Shown piece after piece: positions 32,440 through 44,619 of a stretch of DNA of 64,000 bases. Both the position numbers and the translations under genes were made by a program. Below the pieces are notes generated by a model. It searched no databases. It was given only the letters and a program-made list of their open reading frames with translations, and was not told the DNA's origin. How positions within the stretch are numbered: position 1 is the stretch's first letter; each line of letters opens with the position of its first letter. The stretch lies in assembly GCF_905171775.1 (NCBI RefSeq), contig NC_053489.1, positions 397,647,483 through 397,711,482 of the forward strand, in the 5' to 3' direction. The DNA comes from Rana temporaria (Eukaryota; Chordata; Amphibia; Anura; Ranidae).

Positions 32440-33250
32440 ACTATAAAGGAATTCAGAGTCCATACAGGCCTTGTTCTGCCGCAGCTCAGATGGTAGTGAT
32501 AAATGGGGAGTACTCGGAACGTTCAGGGGTACAATGTGGGATCCCCCAGGGTTCTGTTCTGGGACAAATTTTATTTAATTTGCTCATAAACAACCTGGAG
32601 GATGGGGTAAACAGTTCAATCTCTGTATTTGCGGATGATACAAAGCTAAGCAGGGCAATAACTTATCCGCAGGATGTGGAAACCTTGCAATTAGATCTGA
32701 ACAAATTAATGGGATGGGCAACTACATGACAAATGAGATTTAATGTGAGAAAAATTTAAAATAATGAATTTGGATGGCAAAAATGTGAATACAATCTACT
32801 CACCTGGGGGGGACCTCTGGGGGAATCAAGGATGGAAAAGGACCTGGGGGTCCCAGTAGATGATAGGCTCAGCAATGGCATGCAATGCCAAGCTGCTGCT
32901 AACAAAGCAAACAGAATATCGGCATGCATTAAAAAAGTTAATAAAGTCAGGTGATTAAGTCAAGAAATAAAGCCATAATTCTCCCACTGTAAAAGACTCT
33001 GGTCCGGCCTCACCTGAATGCTGTCTTGATCTGGGCACCAGTCCTCAGGAAGCATTGCTGGAAATGGAGCGAGTACAGAAAAGGGCAACAAAATGAATAA
33101 AGGGACTGGAGGACATTAGTTATGAGTTAAGGTTATGAGCACTGAAATTATTCTCTCTGGAGAAGAAACGCTTGAAAGGAGATATGATTTCAATTTACAA
33201 ATACCATACTGGTGACCCCACAATAGGGATATAACCTTTTCGTGGAAGGG
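32440..33250 (+). pseudogene. CR1/jockey-type LINE, RT C-terminal half
   Basis: In the frame starting before 32460, plus-strand translation gives GIPQGSVLGQILFNLLINNL (RT motif B region) and VFADDTKLSRA (catalytic FADD motif), then a thumb region broken by stops and shifts. Phrases such as KRLKGDMISIYKY are typical of the CR1-type C-terminus. The N-terminal endonuclease is absent. Inserted sequence interrupts it at about 33251; the last part of the same protein resumes at 36190. Confidence 0.85.
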
Positions 33251-33316
33251 ATTTTTTTTTATGTAATCCTTATTTTAAAAGATATTTTCAAAGAATTAAA
33301 CAAATACACAGTGTAC

Positions 33317-33331
33317 AGAACGTAAAAGTTT
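33317..33331. repeat. Target-site duplication, left copy of inner L1
   Basis: AGAACGTAAAAGTTT is repeated at 35710-35724. A long T run (poly(A) of the minus-strand element) follows directly. Confidence 0.92.
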
Positions 33332-35709
33332 TTTTTTTTTTTTTTTTTTTTTACTTTCAAAGTTTTTTATTAGTAAATTCACAAAAGACAGCAAATTACA
33401 TTACATTGCATTGAGAAGATTATCATTTAGGCATAAGTATTGGAGTAAAAAAAAGAAAAGAGACAAACATATCCAATGGGAATAAAAAGATCATCTAAGA
33501 TCCAAAACATGTATAACAAACTAAAAGTAGGTTTATTCTAGTAATCAGCAACCTTCATGGACAATGAAGGACCTACCAAAACAGTATGGTAAGTGAGCTC
33601 GGTTTATAAGTTGAGAGTTGCAACGTAAATATAAACTCCAGATAAGAGAGCAATGTAAAGGCGGGAGAGAAAGGGGGAGAGAAAAGGGCAAATAAAATAA
33701 AAAGGAAGAGGAGAAAAGAAAAAATCAACTTATGCTGAAAAGAGAAAGTCAGAAGAAAATAGGAAAAGAGGGATTGTGCCTCGTATCTCTAAGTTAAGGT
33801 GCATATTGTCTAATTTATGACTGGATACGGTGGAGCCGTCATGGGTTCCATTTCGCATCATAAATAGGTATTGTGTCATTCAGTTTATGAAAAATTAGTT
33901 CAGCCAGCATAATTTGATCCATCCTGGAGAGGACCTGAGGGAAGGGAACCACCGGGGACTTCCAATTTAGTGCCACCACCCAGAGGACTGAAGAGCAAAG
34001 TGTATATATCAAACGTCTAAGAGATTTTGGGGTATCCGGGATCTTCTCAAATAATAGACAGTGTTTAAATGATAAAACCTCTTGATCACCCCCCAATTTA
34101 TCAACAAGATCAAAGACCCCCTTCCAGACCGATGAGACTTGCACGCAGCCCCAAAATATATGAAAGAAGGAACCTGCAGTAGGACATCCCCTAAAGCAGT
34201 TAGGAGAGGCCTGGGGGAATATCTGGTGTATGCGCTGGGGAGTGTAGTACCAACGAGTGAAAAATTTAAGGGCCGTCTCTCGAAACGAGAGCGAGGCAGT
34301 ACATTGCCGGAGATTTAGCCAATTTTTCTCCCAGTCCTCCATTTCATACTCCAGGCCCAACTCCAATTCCCACTTTACCATATACTTCAGTTTATCTCTG
34401 TCTCTAGTAGATGACATAACATTATATAAAAGAGAAATCAGTCCTCTTTGTCTGGGGCCAGACCTACACAGCGATTCAAAAGACGTATAGGAAGGTGCAA
34501 GGGTTAATGAGTAATGTGTCAAAAAAAAAATGTCTGATCTGCATAAATCTAAAAAATTCCTCGTCTGGGGCTCCCTTAAGGGATTGTAATTGGGCAAAAG
34601 AAAAAAAATTATCGTTATGTTGGAAATCCTCTAGAGTAGTCAAACCAGAGGAGACCCACCAGCTGAATGAACCAGGGTCCGAAAAGGCTGCTGGCAATCT
34701 GTGGTCCCGTAGGAAAGAAGAACCCGGGGGAGCCGCAGAGGCCAATGAGAGGGAAGAACAATGACGCTTCCAAAGCTTCAGACCCTGGGCCACCAGGAGG
34801 TTATGATCAGCCAACTCCGGGGGACGAGGGCCAGAGAACCATAGGAGACCAGGCAAATAACGGGGAAGGATTGAATCACGTTCAAACTTGACCCAGGGGA
34901 CTCTCGGACATCTGATAGACCACTGTGCTTGTTGGGAGAACCTACCAGCCAGATAGTATAGCCAAAACTGTGGGACTCCAAGACCCCCCAGCCTACTAGA
35001 CCTATAGAGCACATCTCTTGAGATCCTGGCGGGTTTATCACCCCAAATAAACCTATTGATGCAGGACTGAAATCTGAGGAGAAATGCTTTAGGGATCAGA
35101 ATGGGGAGGGCTCGGAACAAATATAAGATCTTGGGAAGGATGGTCATTTTAATTGCAGTTATTTTCCCCATAAAGGAGATTTTATATAGGGACCAGGATT
35201 TCAAAAGCCTTTTAAGGGAAGCTATTAAGGGGGGGAAGTTGAGGTCAAATAAACTGTGAAAGTCACCTGAAAGTTTTATTCCAAGGTAGGGAAGAGAGGT
35301 GGTATCCCAAGAGAAGGGGAATGTTTGCTTAATCTGAGTCAACTCCGCTGGGGAAAACCCAACCAGAAGGGCCAAGGATTTAGAGATATTGACTGTTAAG
35401 CCAGAAACATCAGCAAATAAGGATAGTGTTTCCAGAAGGTTGGGCAATGTATACAAAGGGTCAGTCAAAAAGAGTAATACGTCGTCTGCGTACATACAGA
35501 GTTTGTACTCCGATCCTGCTTTATTATAACCTGAAATAAGGGGGTGTTGCAATATGGCTATGGCTAGGGGCTCGATTGCCAGGGCAAAGATCAGGGGTGA
35601 GAGTGGGCATCCCTGTCTAGTTCCCCTACCAAGTCTGAAAAAGTCTGAGGTGCAGCCCGGAATCTTAATCCTGGTACAGGGACCCGAGTAAAGAGCGCGA
35701 AATGCATTT
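33332..35709 (-). mobile_element. 5'-truncated L1-type LINE with poly(A) tail and 15-bp duplications
   Basis: The poly(A) tail appears as the T run at 33332-33352. ORF2 sequence runs from 35709 down to 33839, and a 3' UTR follows. The element starts inside the RT (motif B region), so it is truncated at the 5' end, as in most L1 insertions. The 15-bp duplications fix its boundaries. Confidence 0.93.
33839..35709 (-). pseudogene. L1-type ORF2, RT palm to C-terminus
   Basis: Minus-strand reading from 35709 gives RQGCPLSPLIFALAIEPLAI (RT motif B) and, with the first Met at 35552, YADDVLLFLTDP (catalytic YADD). SLPYLGIKLSG and INRFIWGDKPARIS follow. A frameshift in the A run near 34518-34528 moves the reading to the frame 34597-33839, which carries LKFFTRWYYTPQRIHQIFPQ and the C-terminal cysteine region (CFRGC, then HIFWGCVQV). 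One frameshift and the 5' truncation make it inactive. It is better preserved than the L1 at 11946-15592. Confidence 0.92.
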
Positions 35710-35724
35710 AGAACGTAAAAGTTT
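35710..35724. repeat. Target-site duplication, right copy of inner L1
   Basis: Identical to 33317-33331. Confidence 0.92.
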
Positions 35725-36189
35725 AAGACAACAATACAAAGAGCCTTTCACCGGGTACAGTCAGTCAGCAAATAAAAAGTTAGTCAGGGATGCACACAGT
35801 TCGATGATATTATTCTGGGGGAATAATTATAAACATAGTACAACCAGGATATGAATTCAGGCATGCATGGTACACCACTGGCGAGGGTGCCATTCCTCAT
35901 GCAAAGAGAAGGATCAGACTGGGTTCCCGGTTACCAGGCCCAAAAACACAGGAGTACCAAGGAACGCAAATTAAAATTATGAAAAAGACAAAAATAAGAA
36001 ATAAAATGACAATAAAATAATAATAAATGAGGGGCAAAAAGAAAAAGGGAAGTAACACCAGCCAGCGTAATAGACCAATTTGAGCTGCATTAGGTTTGTT
36101 GAAGCTGGTCTGTCTCTTTATTGTCAGACCTACAGCCCCCATCACCCCCCCCCCGACCCGCCCCCATCACCCCCTGCGACCCGCCCCCA

Positions 36190-36411
36190 TCACCCCCCAA
36201 CCCAACCCCATCATGTGGCCACTCATTCAAATTAGAAGAAAAGAGGTTTAACCTTAAACTGTGTAGAGGGTTCTTTACTGTAAGAGTGTCAAGGATGTGG
36301 AATTTCCTTCCACCGGCGGTGGTTTTGGCAGGGAGCATCAATAGTTTAAAAAAACTATTAGATAAGCACCTGAATGACCACAACATACAGGGTTATACAA
36401 TGTACTACTGA
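36190..36411 (+). pseudogene. CR1/jockey-type LINE, extreme C-terminus
   Basis: The plus-strand frame reads CGHSFKLEEKRFNLKLCRGF, then VSRMWNFLPPAVVLAGSINS and KKLLDKHL. This is the conserved tail of CR1-type RT proteins (FFTxRVxxxWNxLP). It completes the fragment at 32440-33250 on the same strand, so the two belong to one insertion split by later elements. A C-rich tract (36130-36200) lies just upstream. Confidence 0.85.
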
Positions 36412-37450
36412 CAGTGATCAGCCGTGATCAGCCGTGTCCAATCACGGCTGATCACCCCGATGTAAACAGGAAGAGCCGTTGACCGGCTCTTCCTCACTCG
36501 CGTCTGACAAACGCGAGTAGAGGAGAGCCGATCGGCGGCTCTCCTGACAGGGGGGTTCATGCTGATTGTTTATCAGCGCAGCCCCCCCTCGGATCCCCAC
36601 ACTGGACCACCAGGGAGTGCCCCCCAGTGCTCAATAGAGCACAAATAGATATTAAAAAAAACATTAAAAAAAATGTTTTTAATGCAATCATGCCAATCAG
36701 TGCCCACAAATGGGCACTGACTGGCAACATGGGCACTGACTGTGCCCAGCAATGCCATCAGTACCACCCCTCAGTGTCACCCAGTGTCCATCAGTGCCAC
36801 CTCTTAGTGCCCATCTATGCCCAGTGCCCACCTATCAGTGCCCATCTGTGCCACCCATAAGTGCCCATCAGTGCTGCCCATGAGTGCCCATTAGTGCCGC
36901 CAAAGAGTGCCCAATGCGCCTATGAGTGCCCATTAGTGCCGCCTATGAGTTCCCATCAGTGCCGCCTATGAGTGCCCATCAGTGCCGCCTATGAGTGCCC
37001 ATCAATGCCGCCTATGAGTGCCCATCAGTGCAGCATACCAGCGCCGCCTATCAGTGCCCATCAGTGCCGCTTATCGGTGCCCATCAGTGCCACCTCATCT
37101 GTGCCCACCAGTGCCACCTCATCGGTGCCCACCAGTGCCGCCATATCAGTGCCCATAATTGAAGAAGAAAACTTACTTATTTACAAAAAAATTAACAGAA
37201 AAATATAAAAACTTATTTTTTTTTTCAAAAATTTCGGTATTTTTTTAGTTGTTGCGCAAAAAAAAAAAATCGCAGAGGTGATCAAATACCACCAAAAGAA
37301 AGCTCTATTTGTGGGAACAAAATTATAAAAATTTCATTTGGGTACAGTGTAGCACGACCGCGCAATTGTCATTCAAATTGCGACAGTGCTGAAAGCTGAA
37401 AATTGGCTTGGGCGGGAAGGTGCGTAAGTGCCTGGTATGGAAGTGGTTAA
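36412..37450. mobile_element. TTAA-family element fragment with minisatellite
   Basis: The right end (37240-37450) is the inverse of the terminus at 12805: it contains ATCAAATACCACCAAAAGAA and ends GAAGTGGTTAA. The left terminus is missing. Inside is a hairpin-rich GATCAGCCG block (36415-36550) and a short-unit tandem array. No transposase. Confidence 0.65.
36770..37160. repeat. Minisatellite of about 12- and 25-bp units
   Basis: The words CAGTGCC, CATCAGTGCCGCC and TATGAGTGCC recur with drift across the array. The Cys/His/Pro/Ser-rich frames at 36627-36860 and 36972-37208 are translations of the array. There are no conserved repeats with unique spacers, so it is not CRISPR-like. Confidence 0.85.
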
Positions 37451-37544
37451 ACAATATACCACATATTTCAGTACCATTTAGGTGATCATATCATGCTCTA
37501 AACATTATTTCCATGTACAATTCTTCAGATCCTAAAAAGAGTGA

Positions 37545-37815
37545 GGCCCCGTACACACGTCCGAGGAACTCGACGTGCCAAACACATCGAGTTCCTCGTC
37601 GAGTTCAGTGTGGAAGCCGCCGAGGAACTCGGCGGGCCGACTTTTCCCATTGACTAACGAGAAAATAGAGAACATGTTCTCTTTTCAGCCCGACGAGTTC
37701 CTCGACGGGTTCCTCGCTGAAAAGTGTACACACGACCGAGTTTCTCGGCAGAATCCAGCTCCGACCGAGTTTCTGGCTGAATTCTGCCGAGAAACTCGGT
37801 CGTGTGTACGGGGCC
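37545..37815. mobile_element. Harbinger-type MITE, family H1
   Basis: The termini are GGCCCCGTACACACGTCCG and CGTGTGTACGGGGCC. TGA precedes and TAA follows. The interior is composed of inverted GAGGAACTCG and CGAGAAACTCGG words. The look-alike frames on both strands come from this. Confidence 0.82.
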
Positions 37816-38159
37816 TAAGGGTTTGGGTGCTATCTGTTGTCTGGGAGCTATAGTAAATTCGAGTCACAATTTTGTGTGTTTTTTATTATTTCCAAATGAT
37901 CCTAATTTGAGCCCAAAATATTTGATCTGTGTACCAACATCAGAAATTAAAATGTAATTTCCAAAAATCAGAGGGTAACATCACTATTCTACACTCACAC
38001 ACCAAGAACCACCAAATATCACAGAATAAATCAAGAAGAATAACTACTGACTAATGTAATTCCACCACCGTACATTTGCATTGATTAACTTCTTGCAACC
38101 CTGGGACTTGGGACTGTTTTACACCCCAGAGATGCAGCCTAAAAACATGTAGCAGCAAA
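37816..38159. other. Unclassified stretch
   Basis: No gene or repeat boundary recognised. Confidence 0.35.
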
Positions 38160-39484
38160 GGCCCGGATTCAGATACATTATCGTATCTATCGGCGGGCGT
38201 AGCATATCTCAGATACACTACGCCGCCGTAACTTAGGGCGCAAGTTCCGTATTCAGAAAGAACCTGCGCCCTAAGTTACGGCGGCGTAGTGTAAATGTGT
38301 CGGCGTAAGCCCGCCTAATTCAAATGTGGATGATGTGGGTGTGTTTTACTTAAATTACTTGTGACCCCACGTAATTGACATTTCTTACGAACGGCGCATG
38401 CACCGTCCGTGAACGTTTCCAAGTGCGTATGCTCCAAATTATGTCGCAAACTGTCAATGCTTTCGACGTGAACGTAACTTACGTACAGCCCTATTCGCGA
38501 ACGACTTACGCAAACGACGTAAAATACGACGCTGTTCGTACGTTTCGGCCGTTCATACCTAACATGACTTACCCCTGCTTTATAAGGGGTAACTTTACGC
38601 CGGTAAAATACCTTATGTAAACGACGTAAAAAAATGCGCCGGGCGGACGTACGTTTCTGAATCGGTGTATCTACCTAATTTGCATATTCCTTGCGTAAAT
38701 CTACGAAATCGCCACCTAGCGTAAATATGCAACTAAGATACGACGGCGTATGAGACTTACGCCGGTCGGATCTTAGGGAAATCTATGCATAACTGATTCT
38801 AAGAATCAGGCGCATAGATACGACACCGCACACTCAGAGTTACGAAGAGATACGGAGATACAAAGCACCTAATTCAGCACACTCAGAGTTACGACGGCGT
38901 ATCCGGAGATACAAAGCACCTAATTCAGCGCGCCTAATTCAAATTATGCTGCGGGGGCGTGTTTTATGTTAATGGAGGGTGACCTGACGTGATTGACGCC
39001 GTCCATGTACATATCCCAGTGTGCATTACGGCAAAGTACGCCGCAATGACGTATTGGTTTCGACGTGGACGAAAATTACGTTCAGCCCTATTCACGGACG
39101 AATTACGCAAACGACGTAAAATTTTCAAATTTTGACGCGGGAACGACGGCCATACTTAACATTACTAATCCAGCTATTTGATGGAATAACTTTACGCCTG
39201 AAAATGCCTTACGTAAACGGTGTATCTTTACTGCGACGGGCGCGCATACGTTCGTGAATAGTCGTATCTAGTGATTTACATATTCTACGCCGAGCGCAAT
39301 GGAAGTGCCACCTAGCAGCCAGCCTAAATATTGCACCCTAAGATACGACGGCGCAAGCCGTCGTATCTTAGATAGGTTTAAGTGTATCTCTGTTTGAGAA
39401 TACACTTAAACTTAGGACGGCGCAGATTCCGAGTTAGGTCGGCGTATCTACTGATACGCCGGCCTAACTCTATGTGAATCTAGC
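38160..39484. mobile_element. Harbinger-type MITE, family H2, double-length
   Basis: The left end GGCCCGGATTCAGATACATT and the right end TATGTGAATCTAGC are degraded H2 termini. The interior holds two successive family-like modules (near 38160-38870 and 38880-39480) and a duplicated CACACTCAGAGTTACGA block near 38829 and 38879. No coding capacity. Confidence 0.65.
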
Positions 39485-39689
39485 TAATAATCAATTACAC
39501 TGGTTGGTGTGTCCCTAACTGGGTGGGTGAAAAATCCTAGGTTGGACTATTTATAGGCCTGCATTTGTGGCGGGTGTTTGGCATAAGAACAGGCCTGATT
39601 CTTTCTTTGCAGTGTGTATATTGGGTTACAAATTGATATGTTTTTTTTGTAGGTTTGGGGGTGGGTGCATATTTCCTTTTTTTTTTCAT

Positions 39690-39806
39690 GATCGTGTGTA
39701 GGCAAGGCCGTTTTAATGATCGGGTTGAAAAAAACGTTGTTTTTTATAGACCCTTAAAAACGTCATTTTTTAAAACCCGAAAAACGGTCGTGTGTACGCG
39801 GCATTA
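39690..39806. mobile_element. Short MITE fragment, H1-like
   Basis: GATCGTGTGTAGGCAAGGCC at the left and CGGTCGTGTGTACGCGGC at the right, with inverted AAAACG words between. Both ends show the GTGTGTA core of H1 but in the same sense, so it is rearranged. Confidence 0.4.
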
Positions 39807-40841
39807 CCCTTGTAGATTGTAAGCTCTTTTGGGCAGGGCCCTTCTATCTATATTGTCAATTTGTCAAATGCTGGAGCATCATTTCCATGCCTTTTTTTTT
39901 TTTGACCCATTAATGTGTCAAATGTTTATACTAATGTTTGAAAAAAAAGCTTATTGTTTTTTTTGCTTCAAGTTTGATTTTTGTAGACTCTATGGGCCAG
40001 ATTCACAAAGCACTTACGCCGACTTATCTCGAGATGCGCGGCGCAATTGAAAAATGCGCCGCGCGTATCTTTGTGCCGTATCCTCAAAACGAGATACGCC
40101 TGAAATCCAGTTTTTTCCATCCTACCTAAAAGAATTACACCGGCGCTTCTTCGAGCGCAAAATACGCTAGACACACCACTGTTTTGATAGGCAAAGATGC
40201 AAATGAGGGAGATAAGGCGATCCACAAAATTAAGTGTGTGCGGCGTAGATTACGCCCTGTGCGCATCTGCTAGTTTCATGGTGTAAAATTACACTTTATA
40301 AAAGGTGCCCTAACTTTGCACCAGCCGTGTAAATGTCAGCTAAAGCAACACCATTAAGGAAGAGCTTAGCACACACACTTGCAGGACAACAATCTGTATG
40401 CCACCATGCCAGGGGCATCCATGCTCATAACTATACTAGTGACTTTAGTAACCGAGGGTACCCCCTCTTCTGAGGGAACAGCAGCCAGGAGACGCCTCGC
40501 AGAATGCATCTTTGCACAGTAAGCACACTCATTAATCATGGCACAATGAGAATGCATGCATGCACACCCACTGACACATCATATGCACATCTAATTGGAT
40601 TAGATCCAAGTACCCCCAATGGTACTTGGGAGCAGTAACGCCACGCCACGGCTCCAATTATGTCACTGTGCATTCATACACCATTCACATGGACCTGGGA
40701 TCACTTCTCCCTGGTCCTGGGGATCCCTACTCCACCAAAACTGAGGGTGACACCCTTATTTAATCAGGAATGCCACCCCCACATTCATACATCATTCACA
40801 CACATAAAACAAATCATAAGCACAGTATAATAAAAAAATAA

Positions 40842-42171
40842 TAAAAATCTAAAATCAAAAGTACCCCCAAACTTAACGGCGGCGGCGTGAGCTACGCCTG
40901 GGCCAGCCATGGCCACGGCCATGGCCAACCAGGTGAGACTCCTGGGGGGGGAAGCAGGGGAAGGAGGAGCCTCCCCTGGTGACTGTCCTCCTGCTGGCCT
41001 GCCCTCCAAGGCCACTGCTATCCTGTTCAGACTCAGTGTGAGGGCTGCCGTATTGGCCTGGACAGCCCGAGTGTTGTCGTGGACAGCCTGGGTCAGGGCA
41101 CTCACCTCCTGGGCCACGCCTGTTGTTGCGGTCTGCAGGTCACAAATGCATGTGATGACCGCCAAGGAGTTTGTGGCCACATCAGTGAGTGATTCCTTAA
41201 TTGAGCCCAGGCTGTCCTCCATCTGGGTCAAAGTCCGGTTGATCTGACCCAGATGGCGGGTCTGAAGGGCATGGTCCCTCCGCAGATTGGCCGGCAGACA
41301 CTCGGCCACCCCCCTGGTCTTCTGGGTCGCCTTCCTGCCTGCAGCTGAGGCTTGTGGCCTGGGAGGAGGGGAGAGAGAGACCCTTGTGGGGGGAGGCCTG
41401 TTGGGGGAGGAGTGGGAGGGGCTACCCCTGATGGTGGCCTGCCTGCTGCCAGCCTCAGGGGTAGCCTCAGGGGGAACCACATCCGAAGCCAAAAGGATTT
41501 CCCTGGCATATGTCCATATCTTCATCCTCATCCTCCTCCCCCTCAACCTCCTCATGATGTGAGGTGTGGCCACTCCCATCCCCTGGGGACTCCTGCCCTT
41601 CTTGGGGCTCTTCTGCAGCCTGTTGTCCTGGGGGTGGTGCAGCCTGGCCTGATGGCCCAGCAATCTCCTGGCCATCTGTGGAGGACACAAAACATTCACA
41701 GGTTGGAGGATCCACACACTTGGCACATATTCCCTCCCCCCCACACATGCTACTCACCAGATAGAAAAACCCAAAAATTACCTGTCCTCACAGGAGCATC
41801 AGATTCAAAGCCAGGCAGGCCCACCACCTGCTGTCGGTGGAAGCACCGGGCCACTGCCCATTCCTCCTCAGTCAGCCTGACGGAGCAGGGTGGTCCTCCT
41901 CCAGTGCCCATGGCATGGGCACTTATCTTGGCCATCTTGTCACGGACCAGGCTCCTAAGATCGTTGATCTTCTTCTGAATCCCACTGGGGGTCCTCGTCT
42001 CCCCCCCGCATTGATCTCGTCAGTAATTCACTGAACGATCTCCTTCCTCCTGGCCGGGGTGGTGTCCCGGTTCTCAGGGCCATGCAAATAATGCCCGAAA
42101 CGGGTTATGGCCCTAGCAAGTATCTGCTTTTCTCTCACAGAAAAATTCAACTTCCTGCGCTTCCGTGCCAT
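40842..42171 (-). pseudogene. Harbinger Myb/SANT-like DNA-binding protein, two exons, broken
   Basis: Exon 1 runs 42171-41784 and begins MARKRRKLNFSVREKQILAR, the start of the Myb-like accessory proteins of Harbinger elements, related to vertebrate NAIF1. It contains a premature TGA (42028-42030, where a Trp codon is likely) and a frameshift in the following G run. After the shift it reads INDLRSLVRDKMAKISAHAM and LTEEEWAVARCFHRQQVVGL. A CAG|GTAA donor (41783) and a CACAG acceptor (exon 2 from 41675) join in frame as ...VRT-D-GQEIAGPSG. Exon 2 has an acidic run, a second frameshift near 41520, a Pro-rich part and a coiled-coil-like segment (ALTLSLNRIAVALEG). In intact elements this protein binds DNA and helps the transposase enter the nucleus. 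Confidence 0.75.
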
Positions 42172-42841
42172 AACACCCAACACTCAGCACCAAACACAAA
42201 AAACAAACACAACAAACAAACACAAAAATCAAACCACACAAGCAGACAGCTAATACAAATTCAAAAACAAACACCGAAAAAACAAACAGAAAAAACAAAC
42301 AGAAAAAACAATCAGAAAAAACAAACACCAAGAAAAACAAACAGAAACAATACTCAGAAAAAAAACACAGCTACTACAATCTACTACTCCTCCAAATCTT
42401 TTATCTAACAATACACTCACCAACACACACCAACAGACGACAGAGCAAAAGCAACTTGCTTTAGGAAGGGGAAAACAGGGATGTACTTTTGCAAGGGAAG
42501 TGTGTTTGTCTGGGGCTATTTATACACAGGGCGATTCTCAAACTAAGTACACTTGGTCTTTTACCTATCTCACTGATTGCGCCGAGCCGAGTTCTGAGCA
42601 TGCCCAGTGAGGTGCAGATTCGTGCGCGCATGCGCAGTACGTCCGGCCCTTCATTTGCATGTGGGGTCACGGCTCATTACAATGGAGCACGTCCACTTCC
42701 TTCCCACTTGCAATAACCCCGCCTTACGCCTCTGGATTTAAGTTAGGCTGGCACAAATTTGGGCGCAAATGCGCTGTGGATACGGCACTTACGACACAAA
42801 ATGAAGGCGCCTTAACTTAAATGACATACGTTTGGAGTAAC
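42171..42841. other. 5' leader of the Myb-carrying element
   Basis: Non-coding: an AC-rich tract with repeated AAACAAACA words (42180-42370), then sequence collinear, in inverse, with 47760-48357 of the related element. It contains a GTCGTAAGTGCCGTATCC block (minus strand) shared by both. Confidence 0.65.
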
Positions 42842-43351
42842 TTAACCACTTCCGGACCGCCTCATGTACATATACGTCAGCAGAATGGCACGGACAGGCA
42901 CATCAACGTACCTGTACGTGCTCTGCTTGACGTGGGTCGGGGGTCCAATCGGGACACCCCCCGGTACTTCCAGCGGTCCGGTAAGCTTCAGGAGCGATCC
43001 GGGATGAGGGGGCGGCGGTTCGTTTTTGTCTGCCCCCTCCGGATCGCTCCCCAGCCAATCCGCTTCCTCCCCCGCCCTCCTCCGCCTGCATTGTAAACAC
43101 AGGCAGAGGAGGAAGTGATGTCACCGCTCCTCCCGCCGGTATATTCGTCCGGCGGAGGAGCGGAGACATCACACAGTGAGTACACAAGCACTACACTGAC
43201 ACCTGTACACATAGGCATACAATCCCCCCCCCGGTCACCCCCCTATCACCCCCCCCAGCCCCCCCCGTCACACTGTCACTAAATAGCAGTGATCATTTAC
43301 TGATCACTGCATTTAGTGTCAGTGTGACAGGCAGTTAGTGTCAGGCAGTTA

Positions 43352-43760
43352 GTGTTAGGTCCAGGATAGCCCCCTACCCCCCCAATAAAGGTTTTAACCC
43401 CTTGATCACCCCCTAGTTAACCCTTTCACCCCCCTTTTGCCAGCGTCACTAAGCGATCATTTTTCTGATCGCTGTATTAGTGTCGCTCGTGCCACTAGGT
43501 AGCTAGTTTTTTTTTGAGGTTCGCCGCCATGTTTTTATAGCGTTAGAAAATTTATGGGGGTACCTAACGCTATAAAAACATGGCGGCGAACCTAAAAAAA
43601 AAACTAGCTACCTAGCGGCACGAGCGACACTAATACAGCGATCAGAAAAACGATCGCTTAGTGACGTGGCAAAAGGGGGGTGAAAGGGTTTACTAGGGGG
43701 TGATCAAGGGGTTAAAACCTTTATTGGGGGGGGGGTAGGGGGCTACCCTGGACCTAACAC
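43352..43760. repeat. Inverted repeat, about 195-bp arms
   Basis: 43352-43546 is inverted at 43564-43760 with a 17-nt spacer (GAAAATTTATGGGGGTA-like). Shared words: GTTAGGTCCAGG, CACTAAGCGATC, GGTAGCTAG, GGCGGCGAACCT. Small indels separate the arms. Confidence 0.85.
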
Positions 43761-44605
43761 TTTTAACCCCTTGATCACCCCCTAGTTAACCCTTTCACCC
43801 CCCTTTTGCCAGCGTCACTAAGCGATCGTTTTTCTGATCGCTGTATTAGTGTCGCTCGTGCCGCTAGGTAGCTAGTTATTTTTTGAGGTTCGTCCGCCAG
43901 GTTTTTATAGCGTTAGGTACCCCCATACATTTTCTAATAAAGGTTTTAACCCCTGATTGCCCCTAGAGTTAACCCTTTCATGCCCCTATTGCCAGCGTCA
44001 CTAAGCGATCGTTTTTCTGATCGCTGTATTAGTGTCGCTGGTGCCGCTAGGTAGCTAGTTATTTTTTGAGGTTCGCCCGCCAGGTTTTTATAGCGTTAGG
44101 TATCCCCATACATTTTCTAATAAAGGTTTTAACCCCTGATTGCCCCTAGAGTTAACCCTTTCACCCCCTATTGCCAGCGTCACTAAGCGATCGTTTTTCT
44201 GATCGCTGTATTAGTGTCGCTGGTGCTGCTAGGTAGCTAGTTATTTTTTGAGGTTCGCCCGCCAGGTTTTTATAGCGTTAGGTACCCCCATACATTTTCT
44301 AATAAAGGTTTTAACCCCTGATTGCCCCTAGAGTTAACCCTTTTACCCCCTATTACCAGCGTCACTAAGCGATCGTTTTTCTGATCGCTGTATTAGTGCC
44401 GCTAGGTAGCTAGTTATTTTTTGAGGTTCACCCGCTAGGTTTTTATAGCGTTAGGTACCCCCATACATTTTCTAATAAAGGTTTTAACCCCTGATTGCCC
44501 CTAGAGTTAACCCGTTCACCCCCCTATTGCCAGCGTCACTAAGCGATCATTTTTCTGATCGCTGTATTAGTGTCGCTGGTGCCGCTAGGTAGCTAGTTAG
44601 TGCCA
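43760..44605. repeat. Tandem array, about 182-bp unit, five copies
   Basis: CAGCGTCACTAAGCGATCGT starts at 43810, 43993, 44175, 44357 and 44531, giving spacings of 183, 182, 182 and 174. One arm of the adjacent palindrome (from 43441) is a further copy. Each unit holds GCCGCTAGGTAGCTAGTTA and TTTTTATAGCGTTAGGTA. Confidence 0.92.
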
Positions 44606-44619
44606 GTAACGCTTACACC

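Larger units (their letters stand above)
33251..36118 (-). mobile_element. Inserted block splitting the CR1 copy; outer part probably LINE 3' sequence
   Basis: The left edge is a T run (about 33251-33260) like a reversed poly(A) tail, and sequence to 33316 plus 35725-36118 would form the outer insertion once the inner L1 is removed. I recognise no protein in the outer part and found no clean duplication at its edges. Confidence 0.4.

Noticed and set aside
36627..37208. Tandem repeats considered as a CRISPR array or a Cys/Pro-rich protein
   Set aside because: Units drift, have no unique spacers of constant length, and lie in a eukaryotic transposon.
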